This document shows, in pieces, positions 34,301 to 43,093 of a stretch of 43,093 bases of DNA. The notes beneath the pieces are model-generated. The model was given only the letters and a program-made list of their open reading frames with translations, was not told the origin of the DNA and did not search any database. The position numbers were made by a program, and so were the translations under genes. Every line of letters starts with the position of its first letter. Position 1 is the first letter of the stretch. The stretch comes from Entomortierella parvispora (lineage: Eukaryota; Mortierellomycota; Mortierellomycetes; Mortierellales; Mortierellaceae), in assembly GCA_963573315.1 (NCBI GenBank), contig CAUYJH010000036.1, positions 1 to 43,093 on the forward strand. The letters are read 5' to 3'.

Positions 34301-36463
34301 GGGGTTGAAAATCTCTCTTTTCAAAGTGTTGTACCTTTCCCAAAACACCTTTAGACCCCTTCTTGATGAGATCCCTCAGAAGCGCCTGGAGTTTGATGTT
34401 GAACACACGAACAATCAAGTCATTCCTGTCGGATGGGACTTGGCCCGGCATAAGCTCTGCTCGAATCTCTGGCCATTGTGGATTGCAAGTGAAGGTGACG
34501 AAAAGGTCTGGCTTTCCAAAGTGGCGGACAATTGTCATGGCATCCTGATAGAGTCCATTCATGAAACGTGGACCGCCAGTGAAGGATGAGGGTAGGACAG
34601 TGAACGTGCCAGTCTCTCCTGCAGCGCGATAAAGGGCAAGGGCGTCCATGATGCCTCGGTACACATCGACACGGAGTTTTTTCTGGTTTGCCAGTACAAA
34701 TCGCAATCTTGAGGCCTCGATCTTTGCATATTGATCCACCACATACTGCTGACAGAGGCGACCGTGGAGCCAGAAGAAGCATCGCGAATCATCGTCGCTG
34801 ATTGGGCGCACCTGTAGGCGGTATGCGTAATAGGCGCGGGCAGTAACATACTTGTCTGGGATCTGTCGATGGGCGGGACGTTCAGCATCAACTCCATCAA
34901 AGTCCAGTCCAGCCTGGACTTCATGATCCTCTTCTTGATCCTCTTCATCCTCCAAGAGCCACTCCAGAAGAGCTTCGTCAAGTTCATCGTCATCTTGGTC
35001 TGCAGCGGGTTCTGCAGCGGGTACAGGTGCTTGGCTGCCAGCAGGCTCCTCCTCGGGACCGCACACGTTTTCGTCGTCATTATTGTCATTATCCTCCTCG
35101 TCCTCCTCGTCCTCTTCGTCCTCCCCCTCTTCTTGATCTGGATACGCAGGTGGAACATCTTCAGGCTTGATCAGCCGATGTGCATTGAATGTCCAGCCAT
35201 CTTCACCTCGCGGCATCAGAAGCGAATATTGCATCGAGTCGCACTTGGGATGAGTTTCAAAGACATTGATCAGTCTTCCATCTCGACCTTGAATGATAAT
35301 ATCCCTTGGCGCAATGTCAGTCTCATCTCCAGGCAACAGTACGGCGACCTCATTAGCTGATGGGAGATCATACTGTCGCTGTCTGCGTCCATTGTTGGGT
35401 TCCCTTGCCGCCTTCAGCACAATCCGAAGCTCCTGTACTTGTCCTCTTTGCTCAGCTTCGCGTTCCCGGATAGTCTTGTATTCACGACAGAGCTGATTCG
35501 TCTCCTCCAGAATGGCCTGCATGGCTCTTAGCCGACCTTCATCCAGATCAGGAAAGACTCCACGACGATGGACAATCTGCTCCTCTGGATCATGGAAATA
35601 AATCTGAGCAAACTTTGGTGGCTGTCCCTCCCGTGCTCTCAATGCACCCAACTCATGCACAACAGCGCCTTGAATTCTGAAAGTGTACACTCCTTCTCGA
35701 CCATCTGCCAAACGTTCGTCAACCTTGACCCCCATGGACGTAAAGGACAACGCGGCATTGTATTTGCGAATGCATTTCCGGAAAGCATCTCCCATGCGAG
35801 ACTGCTCACCGATAAACTCCAGCAACCTTGGTTCATGAGCAATCTCTGGTATGGACACGCGTCCCTTCATACAGCATATGGAGAATAAAGGCCGTCTTTT
35901 GCTGTCGCCTGTTCGTTCCTGAGTCCAGACGCGTGCTTTACAGTAAGGACAGGCAATCATCCGGTTGATTTTGTGCCGCCCTTCAACAATGTCCAAGCCC
36001 TTGACCAAGTCTTGCGTGAATGGCCGCCGAGCAAGTGGTACATGAGGAGGAGGTGGTGGAGGCGGTGGAAGGTCAATCACTGGAGGGAGTGCGCGAATTG
36101 GCCGCTGATGTTCTTGTTCTCCTCTGACTGGGTAGAGGTTTAGCAAAGAATGTTGGCGGACCTGGGCTCTATACACGTCTCGCTCGTGATTGTTAGGCAA
36201 TGTATCAAGTCTGAAGCAGTTGTATTAGTATTAGTATGTGATTGTGTAGAGAGGAAGCGATCCAGTTCTTTACTTACCTCCGGCGATTCAGCAAACAGAG
36301 CCTGTTCGTAGAGCGCTTATGACCCTCTTGTAGGCAATCAGCACAGACAGGAGTGTTGTTGTTATTGTTCCTATAAGGTCATGATGAGTGTTGCATCAGG
36401 AACAGGTTTGTTAGATTGTTGACAATGGAAGTTTCATAATGCATTAGGTGTGTACCTTGGCAT
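31347..36463 (-). CDS. Helitron 1 Rep-helicase (RepHel)
   Basis: This is the HUH single-strand nuclease fused to a PIF1-type 5'-3' helicase that mobilises the element. Exons 36463-36456, 36370-36278, 36210-34335 and 34250-31347 join in frame to 1626 residues. The first exon is only eight bases (ATGCCAAG). A zinc-knuckle-like CADCLQEGHKR...C begins the protein. The Helitron-like N domain has LFVTFTCNPQWPEI. The HUH motif is GLPHAHILL (His676 and His678), and paired nucleophiles are Tyr817 and Tyr821 in KYLFKYIYKG. The helicase part has Walker A GPGGTGKS (about 1178-1185), Walker B VIIWDEAPM, VVFGGDFRQV and, near the end, FAMTINKAQGQTL and LYVALSR. No break is seen. An acidic linker lies at about residues 440-520. 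The ATG choice rests on in-phase splicing and on the identical design in Helitron 2. Confidence 0.88.
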
Positions 36464-36785
36464 GAAAGATGCATCAGTTGTTGTGGAATCTGGTCGCGTT
36501 ACGCGCTATTTGGCTGAGCCGGTACCCTGGGGCCCGGCATCTTTGGCTCTTCGGTGACGTATATCAGGTCATATCAGGTCATGGGAGAAGATGTCAACAG
36601 ATTAATGTCAAATGTCAACAATGTCAATGTACAGTAAGTCGCGTCGCGGCTACAACATTTGATGAAAAGATGTGGCTTGGTTAGCTCAACTTTTTCTCCA
36701 ACTTTTTCTCCAACTTTTTCTCCTTGCTCTCGCGACAAAGGTCGCGCTACCGCGCTCCATAAGCTCGGGCTCCGCCCTCACGTGA
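36464..36785 (-). other. Helitron 1 5' noncoding region
   Basis: This is the leader between the 5' terminus and the start codon. It holds three 12-bp repeats CAACTTTTTCTC (36687-36722, plus strand), a hairpin CGCGAC-AAAG-GTCGCG (about 36731-36746), repeats of ATATCAGGTC near 36560-36580, and a TACAGTAAGT (36630-36639) matching the host side of the Crypton target. Confidence 0.65.
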
Positions 36786-36826
36786 TTTCTTCGAAATCTT
36801 TTGTTCGGTCTCCGACCTCACGTGAT
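36771..36826 (-). repeat. Duplicated Helitron 5' terminus
   Basis: TCCGCCCTCACGTGAT (36771-36786) and TCCGACCTCACGTGAT (36811-36826) are spaced by exactly 40 bp, each preceded by a CGGnCT / CCGnCC hairpin. On the minus strand both read A-TCACGTGAGG. Confidence 0.8.
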
Positions 36827-36865
36827 ATACGAAAAGTGCTTCGCTTTTAATTCTTTTTTGACTAG

Positions 36866-37168
36866 TAGAATCTCGGGGGCGATGCCCCGAGTGTTTTATT
36901 CCAGGTTTTTTTTGTTTTAAAAAAAACACTCTCTGAGTTCGGGCTGGCGCCCTCACCCAGAGAGCTTTTATCAGATTCAAGTCCTCCGTTCACGGGTTGA
37001 GATCCGTAGTTCGGGCTGACGCCCTCACGCAGAGATTTGAAAAAAAAAAAAAAAAAAAAAAAAAAAAGACTTTGCTCTCCGAGTTTGGGCTGGGGCCCAA
37101 ACGCAGAGAGCGGTTGTCAGGATTGGGGGCACTTGGCGCTCGGGCTGGCGCCCTCACGCAGAAAAGCT
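36866..37168 (-). other. Helitron 2 3' noncoding region with repeated hairpins
   Basis: Four copies of a TCGGGCTGGCGCCCTCACGC-like unit lie at about 36935-36967, 37006-37038, 37081-37112 and 37135-37168. Each can fold as GGGC-loop-GCCC. A 29-base A run is at about 37039-37067. The fourth unit borders the stop codon of the Rep-helicase gene. Confidence 0.7.
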
Positions 37169-40100
37169 TTATTGGGGTTCAGCGGGTATTAATATTTTGT
37201 ACACTATGTTGTGGGTATATGTGCCCTCGTGTCCTTCAACAGAACCACCTTTGATAAGGGCTTGGATGTTGAGAGGTGAGGTAAAGCGGGAGAGAGCGAC
37301 ATAGAGCTGGCCATGACCAAAAACGGGCTGAGGAAGGTACAGTCCAACACGTTCAAGGGTCTGGCCCTGAGCCTTGTTGATGGTCATGGCAAAAGCAGGT
37401 TTGATAGGGAACTGGGTCCTGCGAAAGACAATTGGGAAGGATTTGTCGTTTTCGGAACTGGTGAGGGGGACACGTGGGATACATACATAGTGTCCCTTGT
37501 TCACACCGTGGACGACGACTGCACCAATGAATCTTTGTCCCAGACGTCGAACAATAAGACGGGTTCCATTGCACAAACCTTTGGCAGGGTTAATATTTCG
37601 AAGAAGGATGATGGGTTGACCCACCTTGAGTTCCAACTTGAAAGGAGGTAATCCAGAAGGGTTCATGGTGTTGAGAAATTCCGGGGTGTACTGTCCAGCA
37701 TCAGGCGACTCTTCGTCGGCGATACAATCTCTTGCATTGTATTCGGAAGCAACTCCAGGAGTCATTTCTGTTGCGAGAGAGTTGAGAAGATCGACGTTGG
37801 AATTGAGGGGTGTTAGTAAAGCACGCTTGGCCAAGAACTCCAAGGCTTCTTGAGCTTGGGGACTGGCAAGATTTGCAAGATTTGGAAGGCGATCAGAGAT
37901 TCCTGGGTAGATGGTCCGGATGAACTGCATTTCTGGGCGGTGAGGCATGTCCGGATCGTCGGGGCCGACTGGACGAAAGATGAACTGATCAGGGATCCGG
38001 ATTGTACTGCGGGTAGTATCATCATTCAAGATGCAGTGCTCTCGACCTTCTCCGACGCGGAGGAGATACTGGCAGAATTCGGCATTGTTAGGATCTTGTC
38101 CGGCTCGCATGTTCTCGGTGAGTTTTAAAACCTGGACTTGAGGCCAAAAGGAAGCAAAGCGAAGACTGCTATTTTCGATCTGGGCTTGGGTTCCACGTTG
38201 GATGATGGGGGTGACTTGACGAAAGTCTCCTCCAAAGACGACGACCTTGCCTCCGAATGGCGAGTTGACCTTTGAGGCATCTTTTAGAGACCTGTTGACG
38301 GCCTCGAAAACATGTTTGTGCAACATTGGAGCCTCATCCCAGATGATGAGGGTAGCGTTGCGTATCCTCGCGGCCAGCTCACATTCATAAGGGATGTGAC
38401 AGGAGCTTGTGTCATGAATTTCCATTGGGATGTTGAAGGTGGAGTGAGCAGTGCGGCCTCGATTCAAGACCAAGGCGGCGATACCGGCAGAGGCAACGGG
38501 GATGACGTCTTGACGCTGGTTGAGGAAATGGGCACTGAGACGATTGTAGAGATAGGATTTCCCGGTTCCGCCTGGGCCGTCGATGAAAAAGAGATTTCCA
38601 TTGACGTCTTGGCGGTCGACGGCCTGGAGGATTCTGTCAAAGGCTTGTTGTTGTCCTTGATTGAGAGGAGGGAGCGGCTCTTGTGCAGGTGGCTGGTGCG
38701 GAGCCTCTGGCTCAGGGAGGTCAAAGATCTGCTCGAGGTCGTCTCCAGTGAACTGAGCGCGCAACTCTGGGTAAATGCCGAGGCCGAGTGGCTTTTCCAT
38801 CTCTATCAAGACTCTGTTCAAGTCGGCAAGAGCAGCATTCCTGGAATCCCTCTTATCCTGTATCGCCCGGGCATCCAGTTGATCTTGGTCCAGCGGGATG
38901 GGTTGGATGGCGGCGTAAGGATCCTGTTCGTCTTGTTCAAGTTGGCGACGGTGGTCGATGGCCCGAAGATAATCCAAGGCAAAGTCATCTGCAAACTCTT
39001 GCCACAACATCAAAGGGTCGGATGGGTGGCACTGAGTCAGGACCCAGGCAAAGAGACGCCGCATCTCGCCAGGCATTCGATCATTGGCAGCTTCTCGAAG
39101 GAGCTCGGACCATTCGTTGTCATTCTCCAATAGACCGAGGGCCAAGGCAGCCAGTCTGAAGGTTTCGTGGACAACCTGCCTGGTGGGATCCTCAGCGTCA
39201 GGGGTGGTGGTCCTTAGGTCTTGAAAGCTGGTCGCGCCTTTAGCGTTCAAGAGAATGAGCCGAAGGCAAAAGCGTTCACGGTCTTTTGGATGTACAAAAA
39301 ACATGCGGGTAATGACCTTTCGGTTTCGAACCCTCGGGGACCAAGTGTTACGCCTCCATACATAACGCTGCGGAGTCTCGAGATAGGTATACTGTCGAGC
39401 CTCAGGCACCCTTTCGTTCAACTTGAACCATCCCATCAGGGAGCTGTCCTTGGCGACATCCACGACTTGCTGAAGGTCCTGCTCATCATTGTAGGTGATA
39501 ATTTGCTCGTCCTCCAAATGAACCTGCAGACTAAGGACGGAGGGAGAGCGTGAATGCAGCTTGAACCTAAAGAGCCTCCAAAGGGCCTCGCAAGCGGAAA
39601 CATATCTCGAGTCCCGATAGTCATCCGGCTCATTGACGGCATCGGCGGCTCTCGCTGGTCAATGACGGGCCACGGCGGGGTGTACGGCCATCTTGGTCTT
39701 GTCGTGACCCTTGTAAACGTACTTGAACAGATACTTGACGGCGGCGACAGACGAACAGACTTCGACGTTGATGTGGGCATTGTACTTTGTAGCCAGCCAG
39801 ATGTTGTGAGGGACGATCCAGGTATTGTCTACTAAATAACCGCGTCTGCCAAAGGCGAATCTTCGTTCACGCAGATCCCTCCTTCGATACTCGGGATACC
39901 CTTTGCCATTGATGGATGTGTGATCCTTCAGCTGGTTAGGATAGTGCTTGGTGCAGTGCTTCCGTCCGTTGATCTCGTTGGTGGCCATGCATGGGGAATT
40001 TGGGTTGCGTTCACCACAGGGACCATGTACCATCGACGTCGTTACAGTTACGTATGCCAACGGATGCCGGTTTTGGTCAGGGATCTCGGCCGACACAGTA

Positions 40101-42413
40101 GCGTCAATATCGTCCGCCGTCCGGAGCTTGCTGGCGGCATCCAGGATCAGTAGAATATGGGCATGAGGCAAGCCGCGTTTTTGAAACTCAATGACCCAGG
40201 TGTAAGCGATCACTTTGCCCAGGACGTGACGCTTGAGGATGTCATCCAAGAGGGCCTGCAACTTCAACTGAAAGACACGAATAATGAGGTCAGGCCTGTC
40301 CGTTGCTGTCTGACCTTCAAAAAGATTCTCTTGTATCTCGCGCCATTTTGGATTGCAAGTAAACGTCACAAACAAATCCGGCTTTCCAAAGTTGCGAACA
40401 ATGGCCATGGCATCCTGATACAATTGCGCCATGTGTCGAGGACCGCCTGTAAAGGTAGAGGGCAGCACAATAAACTTGCCAGATTCCGAGGCCGGGCGAT
40501 CGTGGGCAAGAGCATCCATGGCGCCACTGTACTTGTCCACTCGGAGCTTTTTTTGGTTGCCTTTGATATACCGTAGTCTTTCGGCCTCCACCTTGGCGTA
40601 TTGATCCACGACGTACTGCTGACAGAGCCGGCCAAAGAGCCAAAAGTAGCAACGCGGGTCGTCTTCACTAACGGGCCGTATCTGCAAACGGTATGCGTAA
40701 AACTCCCGCGCAGTGACATATTTTTCCCGCTGCTCGCCTCTCTCGCCTCCCTCGTTGTCGGGGTCCAATTCGTGTTCCTCCGGTTCTGGATCCAACTCGT
40801 CCTCGTTTTCTGGGTCTGCTGGTATCTCTTCGGCCGGGTCCAGCATGTTCTCGTCTTGGTCAGCCTCTGGATTCTCTTGCTCTTGGTTTTGTGGGTATGC
40901 CGGCGGAACATTATCCTTGTGTATCTTTTCATAGGCATTGAATGTCCAACCATCCTCGCCTCTCGGATGTAAAACCACGTACTGCATTCCATCATACTTT
41001 GGATGAGTTTCATAGATTTTTTCCAAGCCCGCCTCACGGCTTTCGATGATAATATCCCTAAAAGAAGTTTCGGTGCCGTCTTCTGGCATCAAGATGGCAA
41101 TCTCGTTGGCGGACGGGAGGTCGTACTGCCGCTGCCTCCTCCCCTTCACTTCCCTTGCAGCTTTCAGTACGATCTTGAGCTGCTCTGTGGGTCCTTGTTC
41201 TGCTTCACGCTCCCGGATATTCTTGTACGCTTGGCAAAGTATATTGGAATCCTCAAGAACCGCTTGAATCGCCAAGAGTTTGCGCTCATCCAGGGCATCA
41301 GGAAAGACAGCAGCACGGCGAGTTGCTTGTTCGTCTGGGTCGTAAAAATAGATTTGGGCAAACTCTGCTGGCCGTTGTTCTCCTGGTCGCAGTGGTCCCA
41401 TTTCATGAACGACAGCACCTTGGATCCGATACGTGTACACACCCTCGCGTGCGTTTGCCAGGTCCTTATCATAGTTCACACCCATGGAGGTAAAAGACAG
41501 CACAGAGTTGTACTTTCGAATATTGAGCCGAAACTGTTTTCCCTCGTCTGTCTGATCGCCAATCATGTCCAAAAGAGTTTCGTCCGGCTCAATCTCTGGG
41601 ATCTGTACGCGGCCCTGTTGACAGCATATAGAATAGAGGGGTTTTCTCTTTGATCCAGCAGTTCGCTCCTGCAGCCAGACTTTTGCCTTGCAGTGTGGGC
41701 AAGAGGTCATTGGACCAAGGTAGTGCCGACCATCGACAACATCCCGTCCTGCGACCAAGTCCTCCGTGAACGGCTGTCGAGCGAGTGGAACCTGGGGAGC
41801 AGGTGGAGGAGGTGCCGCAGGGGGTGCACGTGGTGGTCGTGCTCGTCCAGGGCGTGGTGCTTGGACTCTTCCCGGGCGTGGTAGATTGACTCGATCTGGT
41901 CGTGGTGCATGTACTCGGTCTGGGCGTGGCGCTTGAACTCGGTCTGGGCGTGGCGCTTGTACTCGGTCTGGGCGTGGCGCTTGCACTCGGTCTGGGCGTG
42001 GCGCATAAACTCTTGGTGGTCTTCCTGGGAGGTCAATGATTGGGGGGAGAGGATGATGTTGACGGAGATCTTCCTCAGACAAATCTCGGAGGGCAACGTG
42101 CCGAAAGTGCTCCCGGACTCGACGCATGTATTCATCTCTCTCATGTTGATCGATAATGGTCTCTATCCTTTATGTTTATGTAGAAAAGGAGGTCGTTTTA
42201 GCATTGACGTGAAAGAGTCGGGTAGGTCCTCGAGGGCTCGAAGGTAAGACGAACCGTTTTGAATTCAGCATGCAGTTGGCATTGTTGCTTCGCTGATGGC
42301 CTTCTTGATGGCATGCGGAGCATTGAGCACTAATTGAGAAAGTAGGCGATTAGTGCGTTGCTTGACTGCACAGATGCAATAACGATCCTCACAGGAAATT
42401 AAACATACGGCAT
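37169..42413 (-). pseudogene. Helitron 2 Rep-helicase interrupted by one in-frame TGA
   Basis: Exons 42413-42409 (ATGCC), 42329-42255 and 42167-37169 join in frame to 1692 codons before the final stop. Codon 863 is TGA (39659-39661). The aligned residue in Helitron 1 is Arg in ARHRPEPN, so a single CGA-to-TGA change is the simplest explanation. The upstream 862 residues hold the zinc knuckle CSACHQEGHQR...C, the N domain, HUH GLPHAHILL and both Tyr of KYLFKYVYKG, ending 19 residues after the second Tyr. The downstream 829 codons stay open and keep the helicase GPGGTGKS, IIWDEAPM and MTINKAQGQTL motifs. The intron that Helitron 1 has before VIAY is absent here. A bypass by read-through cannot be excluded. 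Confidence 0.8.
41850..42010 (-). repeat. 24-bp coding minisatellite in Helitron 2
   Basis: About seven imperfect units encode APRPDRVQ-like octapeptides in the Pro/Arg-rich segment near the N-terminus. Helitron 1 has a polyproline run at the equivalent place instead. Confidence 0.88.
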
Positions 42414-42541
42414 TAACGGAGGATAAACAGATCAAGCTTAACAGATCAGATGTAAATGTGGAGAGGGTGCAAGATGCAGATGGGAGGATGCATGCGATGC
42501 CTCGCGTTTTCGTGTTTGTTCCGCCCTCACGTGATACCGGA

Positions 42542-42568
42542 TGGTGGTGGTGGTGGTGGTGGTGGCCA
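42542..42568. repeat. TGG/GGT microsatellite
   Basis: About eight tandem TGG units lie just outside the Helitron 2 5' end. Confidence 0.9.
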
Positions 42569-42605
42569 CGGCCCCCCACCCTTGCGCTTTTAGTATATAT
42601 TAGGA

Positions 42606-43035
42606 TGGGTGTCAACCCTCCGCACAAAACCCATGTAATTTTTTTAAAGTCTTCTATTTTCCTCCAGAGACCTTTTGCGCGGCCAGGATTGCTGTTAGAA
42701 GAAAAAGAAGACGCCGCGAGGACACTCTGCATTCCCTGGGTATCAAATGCAATTTTTGGGGGTGCAGTTGGAACACCATTTTACATGGACTTTGTGCGGG
42801 AAAATAATAAATTAGAAATTTTGATATTTTTGCATGAGTTTTGTGCAGGAAGAAAAAAACTTGACACCCAATTGCCTCCAAAACGTAGTGAAGGACATTT
42901 GAAAAAAAAGTGCTCAAGTAGTTGAAATGCCTTTATCTTCCCGTCTGGAGTCGATGCCGGCCTCTTGGAGGCCTTGGAAAGAAGACAGAAGAGATAAAAA
43001 ATTTACATGGACTTTGTGCGGGGAGTTGACACCCA
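42606..43035. mobile_element. MITE-like element with 33-bp terminal inverted repeats
   Basis: The left end (42606-42638, starting TGGGTGTCAAC) and the reverse complement of the right end (43003-43035) agree at 29 of 33 positions. The interior is AT-rich and noncoding. It carries another partial copy of the right end: TTACATGGACTTTGTGCGGG at 42781-42800 and TTGACACCCA at 42861-42870. No convincing target duplication was seen. It looks like a nonautonomous cut-and-paste element whose superfamily I cannot name. Confidence 0.6.
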
Positions 43036-43040
43036 TTATA

Positions 43041-43058
43041 TGTCAACCGGGGTTGACA
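43041..43058. repeat. Inverted repeat TGTCAACC / GGTTGACA
   Basis: A perfect 8-bp inverted repeat with a two-base centre just outside the MITE-like element. It uses the same TGTCAAC word as that element's ends, so it may be another element edge. Confidence 0.6.
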
Positions 43059-43093
43059 AATAGTTAAACCGGTTTTTTTTATGAAGAACTGTA

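Larger units (their letters stand above)
31232..36785 (-). mobile_element. Helitron 1 (autonomous, apparently intact)
   Basis: A rolling-circle transposon read on the minus strand. The 5' terminus is TCACGTGAGGGCGGA starting at 36785, with A at 36786 outside. The 3' terminus is CTAG ending at 31232, with T at 31231 outside. A hairpin TCTGCC-ACG-GGCAGA (31240-31254) sits four bases before CTAG. TC...CTRR ends, a 3' hairpin and A/T insertion are the established Helitron signature. The length is 5554 bp. A second, similar 5' terminus lies 40 bp further out (36811-36826), so the true 5' end could be 36825. Confidence 0.85.
36862..42534 (-). mobile_element. Helitron 2 (related, probably inactivated)
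   Basis: This element of 5673 bp on the minus strand has its 5' terminus TCACGTGAGGGCGGA at 42534 (A at 42535 outside) and its 3' CTAG ending at 36862 (T at 36861 outside). The terminal hairpin is CTCGGGG/CCCCGAG (36872-36878 with 36885-36891). The 5' terminal 16 bases are identical to Helitron 1, while the proteins are clearly diverged, so the two are separate lineages with a shared end. Its 3' end lies only 76 bases (or 36, if the outer terminus is used) from the Helitron 1 5' end, in the same orientation. Confidence 0.85.

Noticed and set aside
36935-37168. Regularly spaced repeats resembling a CRISPR array
   Set aside because: Spacing and repeat sequence are irregular, the genome is eukaryotic, and the units fit Helitron hairpins better.
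42458-42925. Plus-strand frame with a run of Trp
   Set aside because: Translation of the TGG microsatellite and the MITE-like element; no coding signal.

Overview
The window is eukaryotic and fungal. Protein genes carry short GT-AG introns, there is a tRNA-Tyr with the usual intron after position 37, and the mobile elements are Cryptons (tyrosine-recombinase DNA transposons) and Helitrons. Sestrin and the overall codon and intron style suggest an early-diverging filamentous fungus, possibly Mortierellomycotina; that placement is inference.

Host part (1-12758). From the left: the 3' end of calmodulin (+), a complete six-exon Rab GTPase (-), a 2.2 kb low-complexity divergent intergenic region, a five-exon Sestrin homologue (+, 900 aa) and a seven-exon two-pass membrane protein of unknown family (+, 671 aa).

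Recombinase-element part (12759-31008). Three head-to-tail copies of a 4419-bp element (Crypton A) follow, identical wherever I compared them. Each encodes a 1002-aa tyrosine recombinase with a GCR1_C-like C-terminus. The array is delimited by, and joined through, a 7-bp core (TACAGTG). A different element (Crypton B, 4987 bp) abuts it with its recombinase gene on the opposite strand. Crypton B starts at the same core and ends at a matching GGATACAGT. All four elements therefore occupy one target site, 88 bp upstream of the tRNA-Tyr gene. A stacked array at one short core is what serial site-specific integration of circular intermediates would leave, although unequal exchange between copies could also expand it.

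Helitron part (31232-42534). Two Helitrons lie head-to-tail on the minus strand, beginning 52 bp past the tRNA. Their ends can be read: a shared 5' terminus TCACGTGAGGGCGGA, a 3' hairpin followed by CTAG, and insertion between A and T. Helitron 1 has an intact 1626-aa Rep-helicase gene in four exons. Helitron 2 has the same layout, but an in-frame TGA separates its HUH nuclease half from its helicase half.

Right edge (42535-43093). This holds a GGT microsatellite and a 430-bp element with 33-bp imperfect terminal inverted repeats and no coding capacity, resembling a MITE.
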